Source: HGM11416 sp964532155
GTDB lineage: Bacteria; Bacillota; Clostridia; Christensenellales; Borkfalkiaceae
Length of the DNA stretch: 52,570 nt
Direction of reading: 5' to 3'
Assembly (NCBI GenBank): GCA_964532155.1
Contig: CAZHGN010000005.1
Location: 1 to 52,570, forward strand
The position numbers and the translations under genes are program-made. Positions 41,580-50,204 of this stretch are shown here, piece after piece (the stretch's first letter is position 1; every line of letters starts with the position of its first letter). The notes beneath the pieces are model-generated. The model saw only the letters and a list, made by a program, of their open reading frames with translations, was not told the DNA's origin and searched no databases.

Positions 41580-43766
41580 ATGAATGAACATTATTATGCT
41601 CATACAAACGAGCAGAGAAAACAATCACTTAGAGATCATTTGTTTGGAACTGCCGAAATTGCGCAAAGCAAGGCATTGCCACAACTTGCTTACTCTGCAT
41701 TTTTTTGCGGTATTCTGCATGATGTTGGCAAATATCAGCAAGAATTTCAAGAAAGGTTAAATGGGAAAAATATAATAGTTGAGCATTCCGGATGTGGTGC
41801 AATAGAAGCAAATCGTTTTTTTAACGGAAACTTTGTTGGAAAGCTATTTGCATACATAATTGCAGGACATCATAGTGGTTTGCCTAACTATGGGACAGAG
41901 CAGAGCGATAAAGATGAACCTGTGTTATGTTCTCGATTAAAGCGAGTTTTTTCTGATTATTCGGTATATAAAAATGAAATAAATGTAGAATCTTATATTC
42001 CTAATGTAACTTCGGAAATTAAGCATTTTTTTGAAAATGTTAGGGAAAGTCAGTTGGCTGATAAATTTGAGTTTCTCGTTCGGTATTTGTACAGCTGTTT
42101 AGTTGACGCGGATTTTCTCGATACGGAAAATTTTTGCGTAGGACAAAGACGAAAGCTGCCTTGTCCTGATTGGATGGCTTGTTGTCTACAAATAGATGCG
42201 CAGTTACATTCTTTTTCCGCAGTTACAACATTGCAAAGAAGTCGTGAAGTTCTGCAAAAGACAGCGTTTGAGAATATAAAAAAGACAGGACCTATATATC
42301 TATTGAATATGCCTACGGGCAGTGGAAAAACATTATGTAGTGTGCGACTTGCGTTGGAACGGTTACGCTTATCCGAAAAAAAAAGGATTATTTATGTAAT
42401 TCCCTATACGAGTATAATCGAACAAACTGCCGAAACGTTAGAAAAAGTATTTCCAAATCTTGCGATATTGCAACATCATTCAGATTTTGATTTTGAAGAG
42501 GACAGCCAAAGTTTTAATAAGCAAAAAGACAATTTGCATGAAGAAAAAATAACCGGGGATGTTTTTAGGTTTGCGGCAGAAAATTGGGATGCACCGATGG
42601 TAGTTACGACTAATGTTCAGTTTTTTGAAAGTATTTATGGAAACAAGAGCAGCAAATTAAGAAAATTTCATAACATGTCAAATTGCGTATTTGTTTTCGA
42701 TGAAATTCATACATTGCCGGCTGAGTTTTTTGTGCCATGTATGAAAGCGATAGACGAGCTTACTTGTGATTATGGAAGTGAGGCTATTTTTTTGACTGCG
42801 ACTATGCCTGATTTTGCAGATTTAGCATATAAGTATTTGAATAAAAAAATTGGAATGTGCGATCTGGTTCCGTATTGTAAAGAATTTTCTGCATTCGAAA
42901 AGTGCAACTATATTTATATAGATGAAAAGAATATTCTTGAACATTATAAAAAAAATGAAGACGGAAAATCGGCGCTCTTCATTTTTAATAAGAAGAAAAG
43001 TGTAAAAGAATATTATGATTTATATATAGGTAAAAAGAAGTACTGCTTGTCTACTTATATTACGCCTTTGGATCGATCGCGATTAATTTCAAGCATTCGT
43101 GAAGACTTAAAAAACGGTGAAGCAATAGTTGTTTTTGCCACCTCGTTAATTGAGGCGGGCGTTGATCTTGATTTTGATTGTGTTTATAGAGAAATAGCTG
43201 GTATCGATAATATATTGCAAGCCGGAGGAAGATGTAATCGCGAGGGAATAAAACAAAAACAAGATAGTAATGTTTATATTTTTTCTTTTGGGGATTTGCG
43301 TGGAGAAATACAGGTAAAAGCGGATATTACAAAAGGACTATTGCGCGAGTTTGGGGCAGCTAATATTTCTTGCAATGAATGTATAAAAAAATATTATGAC
43401 GAAATTTACCGTTATTATGAACGGATTTTCATTGAAAAAGGTAAATATATAGGGTTTCATAATTTTTATAAAATATCTTTTGCTGACAAAGCAGAAAAAT
43501 TTAAATTAATCGATAGCGATTCTTTAACAGTGATTATTCCGCACGTTGATATTGCAAAAGAAATCGAACAATTGCGTATGGGCGGATTTATTAGTAAACG
43601 AAAGTTGCAGAAATATGGGGCGTCAGTGAATAAATATGAACTAGAAGAGCTTTTGCAAATAGGCGCCGTAAAAGAAGAAAGTGGTTTTTTTGTTTTACAA
43701 AGCCTCAAGTATTATTCGCCCGAGTCCGGGATAAAAACCGAATCGGATAAAGATTATTTTTATTAA
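41580..43766 (+). CDS. cas3: Cas3: CRISPR-associated helicase-nuclease (type I-C)
   Basis: Recruited by Cascade to unwind and degrade target DNA. 728 residues. The HD nuclease domain comes first: His20, HD at 47-48, His69 and HH at 97-98, ending in LVDADFLDTE (174-183), a Cas3 hallmark. The SF2 helicase follows with PTGSGKT (245-251), DEIH (374-377), TATMP (406-410) and a motif VI-like QAGGRCNREG region. All catalytic residues are present. AAGGG precedes the ATG. Codons are much more AT-rich than in the flanking genes, as throughout the cas operon. Confidence 0.96.
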   Translation: MNEHYYAHTNEQRKQSLRDHLFGTAEIAQSKALPQLAYSAFFCGILHDVGKYQQEFQERLNGKNIIVEHSGCGAIEANRFFNGNFVGKLFAYIIAGHHSGLPNYGTEQSDKDEPVLCSRLKRVFSDYSVYKNEINVESYIPNVTSEIKHFFENVRESQLADKFEFLVRYLYSCLVDADFLDTENFCVGQRRKLPCPDWMACCLQIDAQLHSFSAVTTLQRSREVLQKTAFENIKKTGPIYLLNMPTGSGKTLCSVRLALERLRLSEKKRIIYVIPYTSIIEQTAETLEKVFPNLAILQHHSDFDFEEDSQSFNKQKDNLHEEKITGDVFRFAAENWDAPMVVTTNVQFFESIYGNKSSKLRKFHNMSNCVFVFDEIHTLPAEFFVPCMKAIDELTCDYGSEAIFLTATMPDFADLAYKYLNKKIGMCDLVPYCKEFSAFEKCNYIYIDEKNILEHYKKNEDGKSALFIFNKKKSVKEYYDLYIGKKKYCLSTYITPLDRSRLISSIREDLKNGEAIVVFATSLIEAGVDLDFDCVYREIAGIDNILQAGGRCNREGIKQKQDSNVYIFSFGDLRGEIQVKADITKGLLREFGAANISCNECIKKYYDEIYRYYERIFIEKGKYIGFHNFYKISFADKAEKFKLIDSDSLTVIIPHVDIAKEIEQLRMGGFISKRKLQKYGASVNKYELEELLQIGAVKEESGFFVLQSLKYYSPESGIKTESDKDYFY

Positions 43767-43827
43767 TCGATGATCTATGATATTTATATATCATCATTAA
43801 CCTATTAAAATAAAGGAGAGACGAAAT

Positions 43828-44538
43828 TTGTTTAGGATTATAGTAGAATCTGATTATGCGTTATTCACGCGACCCGAAATGAAGGTCGAGCGGGTAACCT
43901 ATTCCGTACCGACGCCTTCGGCGCTTGAGGGAATGTTGAAATCGGTATATTGGAAACCTGCCATTCGATACGTTATTGACCGTATTATAGTATTTAATCC
44001 CATTTTATATACAAGTATTTGTAGGAATGAAGTAACAGAGAAAGTTTCAGAAAGTAAAATTAAAAAACAAATGAGGGGAGGTGAAGAAGATCCAGTAATC
44101 TGTACAAAAAATTGCATAAATAAGCGGTCTGCTTTATTGCTTAAAAATGTTAAGTATGGTATTGAATTTCATTTTGAGTTGACAGGAATTCAAAGCGAAC
44201 GGGAAGAAAACGGTAATGCTAAACACGCAGATATATTGCGAAGGCGATTAGAAAAAGGTCAATATTTTCGTCCGCCTTGCATGGGGTGTCGTGAGTTTGC
44301 TGTTAAGAGAATTACCATTGTCGATTCGTTTGATTTGAGTGAGGTTGATGAATCTTTAAGAAATGAACAAGATCTTGGGAATATGCTTTACTGCTTAAAA
44401 TTTCGAGATGATGTGAAATCAAAATTTGAATGGGAAACAAAATTTTTTTCAGACTATGCAGACGCAATATTTTATCATCCTTTTATGTTGAATGGCATCA
44501 TAGATGTTAAAAAATATCGGGAGATTGCAAACATATGA
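43828..44538 (+). CDS. cas5c: Cas5c (Cas5d): crRNA-processing Cascade subunit
   Basis: In type I-C systems Cas5 replaces Cas6: it cuts the pre-crRNA repeat and caps the 5' end of the complex. 236 residues. The start is TTG with AAAGGAG at ideal spacing; no ATG fits. RPEMKVERVTYSVPTPSALEGMLKSVYWKP is typical. Tyr41 and the Lys132-His133 pair in NAKHADILRRRLEKGQ match the catalytic Tyr/Lys/His region known for Cas5d, and RPPCMGCREF follows. It overlaps cas8c by 4 nt. Confidence 0.95.
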   Translation: MFRIIVESDYALFTRPEMKVERVTYSVPTPSALEGMLKSVYWKPAIRYVIDRIIVFNPILYTSICRNEVTEKVSESKIKKQMRGGEEDPVICTKNCINKRSALLLKNVKYGIEFHFELTGIQSEREENGNAKHADILRRRLEKGQYFRPPCMGCREFAVKRITIVDSFDLSEVDESLRNEQDLGNMLYCLKFRDDVKSKFEWETKFFSDYADAIFYHPFMLNGIIDVKKYREIANI

Positions 44539-46322
44539 TTTTGAATGCGTTGTGTGATTATTACGATATTATGACTGCGCGCGGAGTTGTATTAAAAAAT
44601 GGATTTTCGCGGCAAAAAGTCAATTATAGGGTATGTCTTTCGCAGGATGGAGCCATAGAAGAAATTCTCGATCTTGGAATTATGCGAGACGGAAAGAAAA
44701 TGTATCCGGAAGAAGTGTTTCCTTTGCGTACGCAAAAACCCGGTATAAAATCAAACATTATTGAGCACCGTCCGTTGTATCTTTTTGGGCTTAACTGCAA
44801 AGAAGAAATGTTTTTGGAAGAAGATCGGACGAATAAGGCGAAAAAATCGCATAAAGAATTTGTTTGTGCAACACTTGATTTTTTGGATGGACTTTCATCT
44901 CCGCTCATTGATGCTTTTAGAAAGTTTGTTGAAAGGTGGCAACCGTCCTTAGAATGTGAAAATTTGCATTTAAAAAAAATTTCGCACAATTATGAAAACT
45001 CTTCATTTGATTTTTGCTTGAGCGGGAAGCCGAATGACCTGTTGCAATACGAGTCGGCCATTATAAAAAAATGGGAAAACTATTATTCGATTCTAGAAAG
45101 CCCTCAAGAAAAGTATTTCGGAATATGCCCCGTTTACGGAGAATGCCTGCCTATTGCTCGGTTACACGATAAGATAAGAGGTATAAAAGGGGGACAATCA
45201 GCCGGGTGCGTTTTGGTGTGCTTTAATAATGAGTCGGAAAATTCTTATGGAAAAGAGCAAGCATATAACAGTAGTGTTTCTAATGAAGCCATGAAAAAGT
45301 ACAGCGAGGCTTTAAATTACTTACTCAAAGAAGAAAAGCATCATGCGTTTATTGATGGAATGACGATTGTCTATTTTGCTATGACGAACAATGAAGACAG
45401 ATATATAGACTGCATTAAAGATTTATTCGATGTCGGTAAAAAGGATTGCGTGTCGACAGGAGAAATAGACGAAAACTTAGATGCAACCGTAAAATCCATT
45501 GCTGTCGGAAGTAAGTCGGACTTCACATTTTACGACCGAATTGATGAGAATGTAAGGTATTATATTTTCGGCCTTGTTCCGAACAAATCGCGTTTGTCTT
45601 TAAAATTTTGTTATACGAATACCTTTGGTGCATTGCGTAAAAACATAGAAAAATATCAAAACGATTTTGCCGTTGAGCATTCCCAAAAAGCCCCGCCGTT
45701 TTGGAAAATTAACACGCAACTTAAATCACCTAAAGCCACGGCGAGTTCGCCCCCGGATGTAACGGAAGCACTTTTGCGTGCTGCATTATGCGGGACCCCA
45801 TTTCCAATGAAAATATTAGAAACTGTTGTTCGCCGGATAAAAACGGATAATGATATCGATAATAATCATTATATAAAGATGAATGATGTAAGAATAGGTT
45901 TATTAAAAGCATGTTTGAATAGAAAAAGCAAGATTGAGGAGGAAAAAATAACAATGGCACTAAATGAGCAAAATGAAAATCACGCTTATCTTTGCGGAAG
46001 GTTGTTTGCTGTTTTGGAAAAAATACAGCAAGATGCGTCTGGTGGCGGGTTAAATCGAACGATAAAAGATGCGTATTTTTCTGCTGCAGCCGCAACGCCT
46101 GCCGCTATTTTTGCGAGATTAATTAAACTTTCTAATCATCATATGGTAAAACTGAATGATGCGGCTAAAGTTTATTACAGTAAGCTTATAGAGACTATAA
46201 TGAATCGATTGGAGATTTTACCAAAGTCATTGACTTTGGTTGAGCAAGCTAATTTTATTGTTGGATACTATCAACAAAATAGTGCATTCTATATTAAGAA
46301 AAATAAAACGGAGGAAAATTAA
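44535..46322 (+). CDS. cas8c: Cas8c (Csd1): large Cascade subunit
   Basis: 595-residue large subunit that reads the PAM and holds the target strand in type I-C Cascade. It opens MILNALCDYYDIMTARG, has GCVLVCFNNESENSYGKEQAYN-like Csd1 text in the middle, and a helical C-terminal third. ATGA overlap with cas5c gives coupling. Within the gene a strong ribosome site at 45936-45942 and an in-frame ATG mark the separate small subunit Cas11c. Confidence 0.95.
   Translation: MILNALCDYYDIMTARGVVLKNGFSRQKVNYRVCLSQDGAIEEILDLGIMRDGKKMYPEEVFPLRTQKPGIKSNIIEHRPLYLFGLNCKEEMFLEEDRTNKAKKSHKEFVCATLDFLDGLSSPLIDAFRKFVERWQPSLECENLHLKKISHNYENSSFDFCLSGKPNDLLQYESAIIKKWENYYSILESPQEKYFGICPVYGECLPIARLHDKIRGIKGGQSAGCVLVCFNNESENSYGKEQAYNSSVSNEAMKKYSEALNYLLKEEKHHAFIDGMTIVYFAMTNNEDRYIDCIKDLFDVGKKDCVSTGEIDENLDATVKSIAVGSKSDFTFYDRIDENVRYYIFGLVPNKSRLSLKFCYTNTFGALRKNIEKYQNDFAVEHSQKAPPFWKINTQLKSPKATASSPPDVTEALLRAALCGTPFPMKILETVVRRIKTDNDIDNNHYIKMNDVRIGLLKACLNRKSKIEEEKITMALNEQNENHAYLCGRLFAVLEKIQQDASGGGLNRTIKDAYFSAAAATPAAIFARLIKLSNHHMVKLNDAAKVYYSKLIETIMNRLEILPKSLTLVEQANFIVGYYQQNSAFYIKKNKTEEN
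45954..46322 (+). CDS. cas11c: Cas11c: small Cascade subunit from an internal start in cas8c
   Basis: In-frame ATG inside cas8c (codon 474) behind GAGGAGG with 11-nt spacing, stronger than most gene starts in the window. It would yield a 122-residue, mostly helical protein beginning MALNEQNENHAYLCGRLFAV and ending with the Cas8c C-terminus. Type I-C Cascade is known to need Cas11 made this way from the cas8c message. The ribosome site is seen directly; independent translation is inferred from it and from the family. Confidence 0.82.
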   Translation: MALNEQNENHAYLCGRLFAVLEKIQQDASGGGLNRTIKDAYFSAAAATPAAIFARLIKLSNHHMVKLNDAAKVYYSKLIETIMNRLEILPKSLTLVEQANFIVGYYQQNSAFYIKKNKTEEN

Positions 46323-46324
46323 AA

Positions 46325-47203
46325 ATGCAAGCAATTAAAAATAGGTATGAGTTTGTGTTACTTTTTGATGTGGAAAATGGTAATCCAAACGGAGATCCAG
46401 ACGCGGGAAATATGCCTCGTGTCGATCCGGAAACAGGGCTCGGCATAGTCACTGATGTATGTCTTAAAAGGAAAATCAGGAATTATGTCGATATTGTAAA
46501 AGAGGGAGAGGCAGGGTATAATATTCTCATAAAGACGGATAAAGCGTTGAATGCCAAATTTGCGGCGGCGCATTCGCAATTGGATGGAGATGTAAAAAGT
46601 AAAAAATCTGCGGCCGATATTGAGACCGCTCGAAGATTCATGTGTGAAAATTATTATGATGTACGCACTTTTGGGGCTGTAATGAGTACGGGGGATTCGC
46701 CGTGTGGTATAGTAAGGGGGCCTGTACAACTTAATTTTGCAAGAAGTATTGATCCGATTTTTGCGCAAGAATTAACTATTACAAGACAAGCAATTACAGA
46801 AACAAAAAAGCACGCTGAAACGGCGGATAAAAACGGAACAATGACTGAAATGGGAAAAAAGAACATTGTGCCCTACGGCCTTTATCGTGTAGAGGGTTAC
46901 GTTTCTGCTCTTATGGCACAAAAATCGACTGGATTCTCCGATGACGACTTAGAATTGTTTTGGGAGGCTCTTATTAATATGTTCGAACATGATCATTCTG
47001 CGGCTCGAGGTAAAATATGTGTTCGAAAACTATACATATTTAAACATGAAGGCGCTTTAGGTAATGCTCCTTCAGGTTGTTTGTTTGATAAAATACATAT
47101 TAATAAAAAAAGTGAAGTAGAATATCCTCGCGCTTTTGGCGATTATGAAATCGCGATTGATGAAACGATGCCTGAGGGCGTACAGTTTATTTCGAAGATT
47201 TGA
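46325..47203 (+). CDS. cas7c: Cas7c (Csd2): Cascade backbone subunit
   Basis: 292 residues; several copies coat the crRNA spacer. The N-terminus (RYEFVLLFDVENGNPNGDPD followed by AGNMPRVDPETG) is the Csd2 signature, and the central DVRTFGAVMSTG and C-terminal blocks fit. It starts 2 nt after cas8c behind GGAGG, and its stop overlaps the TTG start of cas4. Confidence 0.96.
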   Translation: MQAIKNRYEFVLLFDVENGNPNGDPDAGNMPRVDPETGLGIVTDVCLKRKIRNYVDIVKEGEAGYNILIKTDKALNAKFAAAHSQLDGDVKSKKSAADIETARRFMCENYYDVRTFGAVMSTGDSPCGIVRGPVQLNFARSIDPIFAQELTITRQAITETKKHAETADKNGTMTEMGKKNIVPYGLYRVEGYVSALMAQKSTGFSDDDLELFWEALINMFEHDHSAARGKICVRKLYIFKHEGALGNAPSGCLFDKIHINKKSEVEYPRAFGDYEIAIDETMPEGVQFISKI

Positions 47204-47829
47204 TTATTTATATTCGCGAGTTGCAACATTACCTATATTGTCCGCATCGGTGGGCGCTTCTTTACGAAGATATGTTTTGGGAAGAAAATGCATTTACCGT
47301 GCGGGGGGATATAATTCATCGTAATGCACATTCCGGAGATATATGTTCTACGCGAGGAAAAATATCTATGAGCGGAGTTGCCGTTTATAGTAAAAAAATG
47401 GGAATTTACGGAAAGACGGATATTTTAGAATTAAAACCGGATAAACAAGGCGTTATAGTTGAAGGATATTCGGGAAAATATTCGATTTCGATAATCGAAT
47501 ATAAACCGACTGAGCCAAAAATCTCACAATATTTGGCGGAACGCATCCAGCTTTATGCTCAAAAAATTTGTGTGGATGAGTTGTTTTTTACTAATTCTAC
47601 TGCGTATTTTTATTATGCTGATACAAAAAAGCGAGTAAAGGTGGATTTTTCGGAAGAAATATTATTATTACCTAAATTGGTTAGCGAAATTGCGACTTTT
47701 CGAAAAAACGGTATACGTCCTTCTATTTCTTATGCTCCGAGATGTGATGGCTGTTCAATGAAGTCGGTTTGTATGCCTAAGTGTAAACACGAAAGTGTTA
47801 AAGAATCCGTATTGAGAGATTTTTTATGA
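47200..47829 (+). CDS. cas4: Cas4: Fe-S nuclease for spacer processing
   Basis: RecB-like nuclease that trims prespacers next to the PAM and works with Cas1-Cas2. 209 residues. The start is TTG, overlapping the cas7c stop (TTGA) with no clear SD, so coupling is expected. Cys14 in YCPHRW and Cys182, 185, 191 or 195 near the C-terminus bind the Fe-S cluster. The nuclease residues are Asp74 in KTDILE, Glu100 and Lys102 in IEYKP, and Gln117 in IQLYAQ. All key residues are present. Confidence 0.93.
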   Translation: MIIYIRELQHYLYCPHRWALLYEDMFWEENAFTVRGDIIHRNAHSGDICSTRGKISMSGVAVYSKKMGIYGKTDILELKPDKQGVIVEGYSGKYSISIIEYKPTEPKISQYLAERIQLYAQKICVDELFFTNSTAYFYYADTKKRVKVDFSEEILLLPKLVSEIATFRKNGIRPSISYAPRCDGCSMKSVCMPKCKHESVKESVLRDFL

Positions 47830-48848
47830 GGAAATTATTGAATACGCTATATGTTACTAACGAAAACGCATACCTTTCTTTGCAAGGGGAATCCGTTGTT
47901 TGTAAAAGCGATGAAAACGAACCGTTGAAAATACCGCTTGTTAATATCCAAAGTATTTGTTGCTTTAATTATAATGGATGTTCCCCTGCGTTGATGGGAA
48001 AATGCGTTGAAAACGGAGTCTCATTATGTTTTTTTACTCCGCAAGGTAGATTTTTGGCTCGTGTTTCGGGGAAAGCCCAAGGCAACGTTTATACCCGCAC
48101 GCAACAATTAAGTGTTTTTGATGCTAATAGGTTGTCGTTGATTCAAAATACGGTTGCGGCAAAATTAGCAAATACTTCTTTTTTAATATCAAGATCATTG
48201 CGTGATAATCCAGAAATCGATAGAAAAGAGGATTTGCAGAATTTTATATCTGAAATAAAAAGTGCTGTAAAAGATGTCTATGAGGAAAACAATATAGATG
48301 TTATTCGTGGCATTGAAGGCTTATATGCGAAAAAATATTTTGACTTATTTAACAGCCTCATTTTAAATCATGGCGGTTTTTTTAAATTGAACGGAAGGAG
48401 CAAATATCCCCCTTTGGATGCGGTAAATGCAGTGCTGTCGTTTTTATATGCTATGGCAACTAACGATATGGCTTCTGGGTTGGAAAGTGTGGGGTTGGAT
48501 AGTTATATAGGCTTTTATCATGTTTTGCGACCAGGCAGAGCTTCTCTTGCGTGCGACTTAGTGGAAGAAGTTCGTTGTATAATCGATAGGTTGGTTATTA
48601 CGATGATTAATTTAAATATTCTTCAAGAGGGTGACTTCGAAAAACAAGTTTCGGGAGCTGTTTATTTAAATGACGCCGGTCGCAAAAAGGTTTTAGAACG
48701 TTGGCAAATTAAAAAGAGGGAAACGCTAAAACATCCGTATCTAAAAGAAAAAGTACAATATGGGATTTTGCCGTTTGTTCAAGCAAATTTGTTGGCTAAA
48801 TATGTACGTGGTGAAATAAATGAATACCCTCCGTATTTACAAAAATAG
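47826..48848 (+). CDS. cas1: Cas1: CRISPR integrase
   Basis: 340 residues, type I-C clade. It inserts new spacers at the leader end together with Cas2. Expected metal ligands are Glu164 in RGIEGLYAKKYF, His232 in GFYHVLRPGRASL and Glu247 in CDLVEEVR. ATGA overlap with cas4. Intact, so spacer acquisition should be possible. Confidence 0.95.
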   Translation: MRKLLNTLYVTNENAYLSLQGESVVCKSDENEPLKIPLVNIQSICCFNYNGCSPALMGKCVENGVSLCFFTPQGRFLARVSGKAQGNVYTRTQQLSVFDANRLSLIQNTVAAKLANTSFLISRSLRDNPEIDRKEDLQNFISEIKSAVKDVYEENNIDVIRGIEGLYAKKYFDLFNSLILNHGGFFKLNGRSKYPPLDAVNAVLSFLYAMATNDMASGLESVGLDSYIGFYHVLRPGRASLACDLVEEVRCIIDRLVITMINLNILQEGDFEKQVSGAVYLNDAGRKKVLERWQIKKRETLKHPYLKEKVQYGILPFVQANLLAKYVRGEINEYPPYLQK

Positions 48849-48857
48849 AGGTTTAAC

Positions 48858-49148
48858 ATGATGGTTTTAATATCATATGATGTCGAAACGATAACCCCGG
48901 TGGGCAAAACACGATTAAGACATGTTGCTAAGGCATTGGAAAGTTATGCTCAACGTGTGCAAAATTCTGTATTTGAAGCAAATCTTGATTATTCTACGTT
49001 TTTAAAATTAAAAGACCAGTTATTAAAACTTATTGATAGTTCGACGGATAGCTTGCGTTTTTATTATTTAGGCAACGATTGGAAAAAAAGAGTTGAACAT
49101 TTTGGTGCTAAAAAAGGATACGACAGTGAGGGCTTTCTTATATTTTGA
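48858..49148 (+). CDS. cas2: Cas2: CRISPR integration subunit
   Basis: 96 residues with the ferredoxin-like start MMVLISYDVET (Asp8 conserved) and a normal length for type I-C. It forms the dimer between two Cas1 dimers. Two adjacent ATGs are possible starts. It is the last cas gene and sits directly before the array leader. Confidence 0.95.
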   Translation: MMVLISYDVETITPVGKTRLRHVAKALESYAQRVQNSVFEANLDYSTFLKLKDQLLKLIDSSTDSLRFYYLGNDWKKRVEHFGAKKGYDSEGFLIF

Positions 49149-49288
49149 CGGATTGCGAACCGTAGGATATGCAAAAATAGTGCTAGGTTCGCAGTTGTTT
49201 TTTCTTGTTTTTTAGGGATCTTTATTAAAATCTTTTTAATGTTTGACCACTCCTTGTTAAAAGATATGTGATTTTATAAAAAAATAGA
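49149..49288 (+). promoter_or_regulatory. CRISPR leader with stem-loop and putative promoter
   Basis: AT-rich leader between cas2 and the first repeat. It starts with a perfect 8-bp inverted repeat TGCGAACC / GGTTCGCA (49154-49161 and 49186-49193), followed by T-runs, which may end cas transcription. A weak TTGACC-N16-TATGTG (49243-49270) could start the pre-crRNA about 10 nt before the first repeat. Confidence 0.6.
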
Positions 49289-50012
49289 GTCACATCCCGC
49301 GAGGGGTGTGTGAGTTGAAATGCCCAAGCGAGTTCGCAGTCGCCGAAGTCATTAGTCACATCCCGCGAGGGGTGTGTGAGTTGAAATCGGGTATTGTTTG
49401 GTCGGTGAAAAGTTGGTTATTGTCACATCCCGCGAGGGGTGTGTGAGTTGAAATTTGATGCGGTTTTAAACGCGAGTCGGCAAGGGAAGTCACATCCCGC
49501 GAGGGGTGTGTGAGTTGAAATAAACGGTACACGGTCAAAGAGTATGAGGAACGACTGTCACATCCCGCGAGGGGTGTGTGAGTTGAAATCCTTGACGGGG
49601 ATAGCATTGATTATGCGATATTGGTCACATCCCGCGAGGGGTGTGTGAGTTGAAATTTCTTTCTACTGCTGGACGGCAGACACCCGCAACGTCACATCCC
49701 GCGAGGGGTGTGTGAGTTGAAATTTCTTTCTACTGCTGGACGGCAGACACCCGCAACGTCACATCCCGCGAGGGGTGTGTGAGTTGAAATGTATCAATAG
49801 TAAAGTTTGAGATGGGTTTATTTTGTCACATCCCGCGAGGGGTGTGTGAGTTGAAATGTCGATGATTACGACTTGTTTTNNNNNNNNNNNNNNNNNNNNN
49901 NNNNNNNNNNNNNNNNNNNNNNNNNNNNNNNNNNNNNNNNNNNNNNNNNNNNNNNNNNNNNNNNNNNNNNNNNNNNNNNGTCACATCCCGCGAGGGGTGT
50001 GTGAGTTAAAAT
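49289..50012 (+). CRISPR. Type I-C CRISPR array, 10 repeats visible, interrupted by a gap
   Basis: The 33-nt repeat begins GTCACATCCCGCGAGGGG and ends TGTGTGAGTTGAAAT. Nine identical copies start at 49289, 49355, 49422, 49489, 49557, 49624, 49691, 49758 and 49825. A tenth, at 49980, carries G to A in its 3' part (GAGTTAAAAT), typical of the distal end. Eight complete spacers are 33-35 nt; a ninth is cut by the 100-N gap. Spacers 6 (49657-49690) and 7 (49724-49757) are identical. Leader side, repeat decay and cas gene order agree on plus-strand transcription. The true spacer number is unknown. Confidence 0.97.
49880..49979. other. Assembly gap (100 N)
   Basis: Exactly 100 N inside the array, the usual placeholder for a scaffold gap of unknown length. 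The repeats caused the assembly break, so spacers are missing from the record. Confidence 0.98.
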
Positions 50013-50033
50013 GTAAAAGCGGCAGAAAATGGC

Positions 50034-50180
50034 TTACCGTGCTTCACCATCAAGGCGGAGGGACAATCCGCCCTCACTACGCGACGCCTTCACTTTTCTT
50101 AACTCTTTCCGTCACGGCGCAAAACGCCGAGCACCTCCCTCGAAGACGGAGGCGAAAATGGTTAGGAAGGCTAACGGTAA
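50034..50180. repeat. Multi-hairpin non-coding element with 7-bp terminal inverted repeats
   Basis: TTACCGT (50034-50040) and ACGGTAA (50174-50180) enclose three hairpins: GGCGGA/TCCGCC (50054-50072), CGGCG/CGCCG (50115-50129) and CCTCC/GGAGG (50134-50152). No coding frame without the N gap. It resembles the hairpin-rich dispersed repeats common in gut Clostridia, but no second copy is in the window. Confidence 0.5.
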
Positions 50181-50204
50181 TTGTACGAGGTTTATTTAAA
50201 AATT

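Noticed and set aside
49356..49607. 83-codon minus-strand frame with repeated Ser-His-Thr-Pro text
   Set aside because: It is the CRISPR repeats read in the reverse direction.
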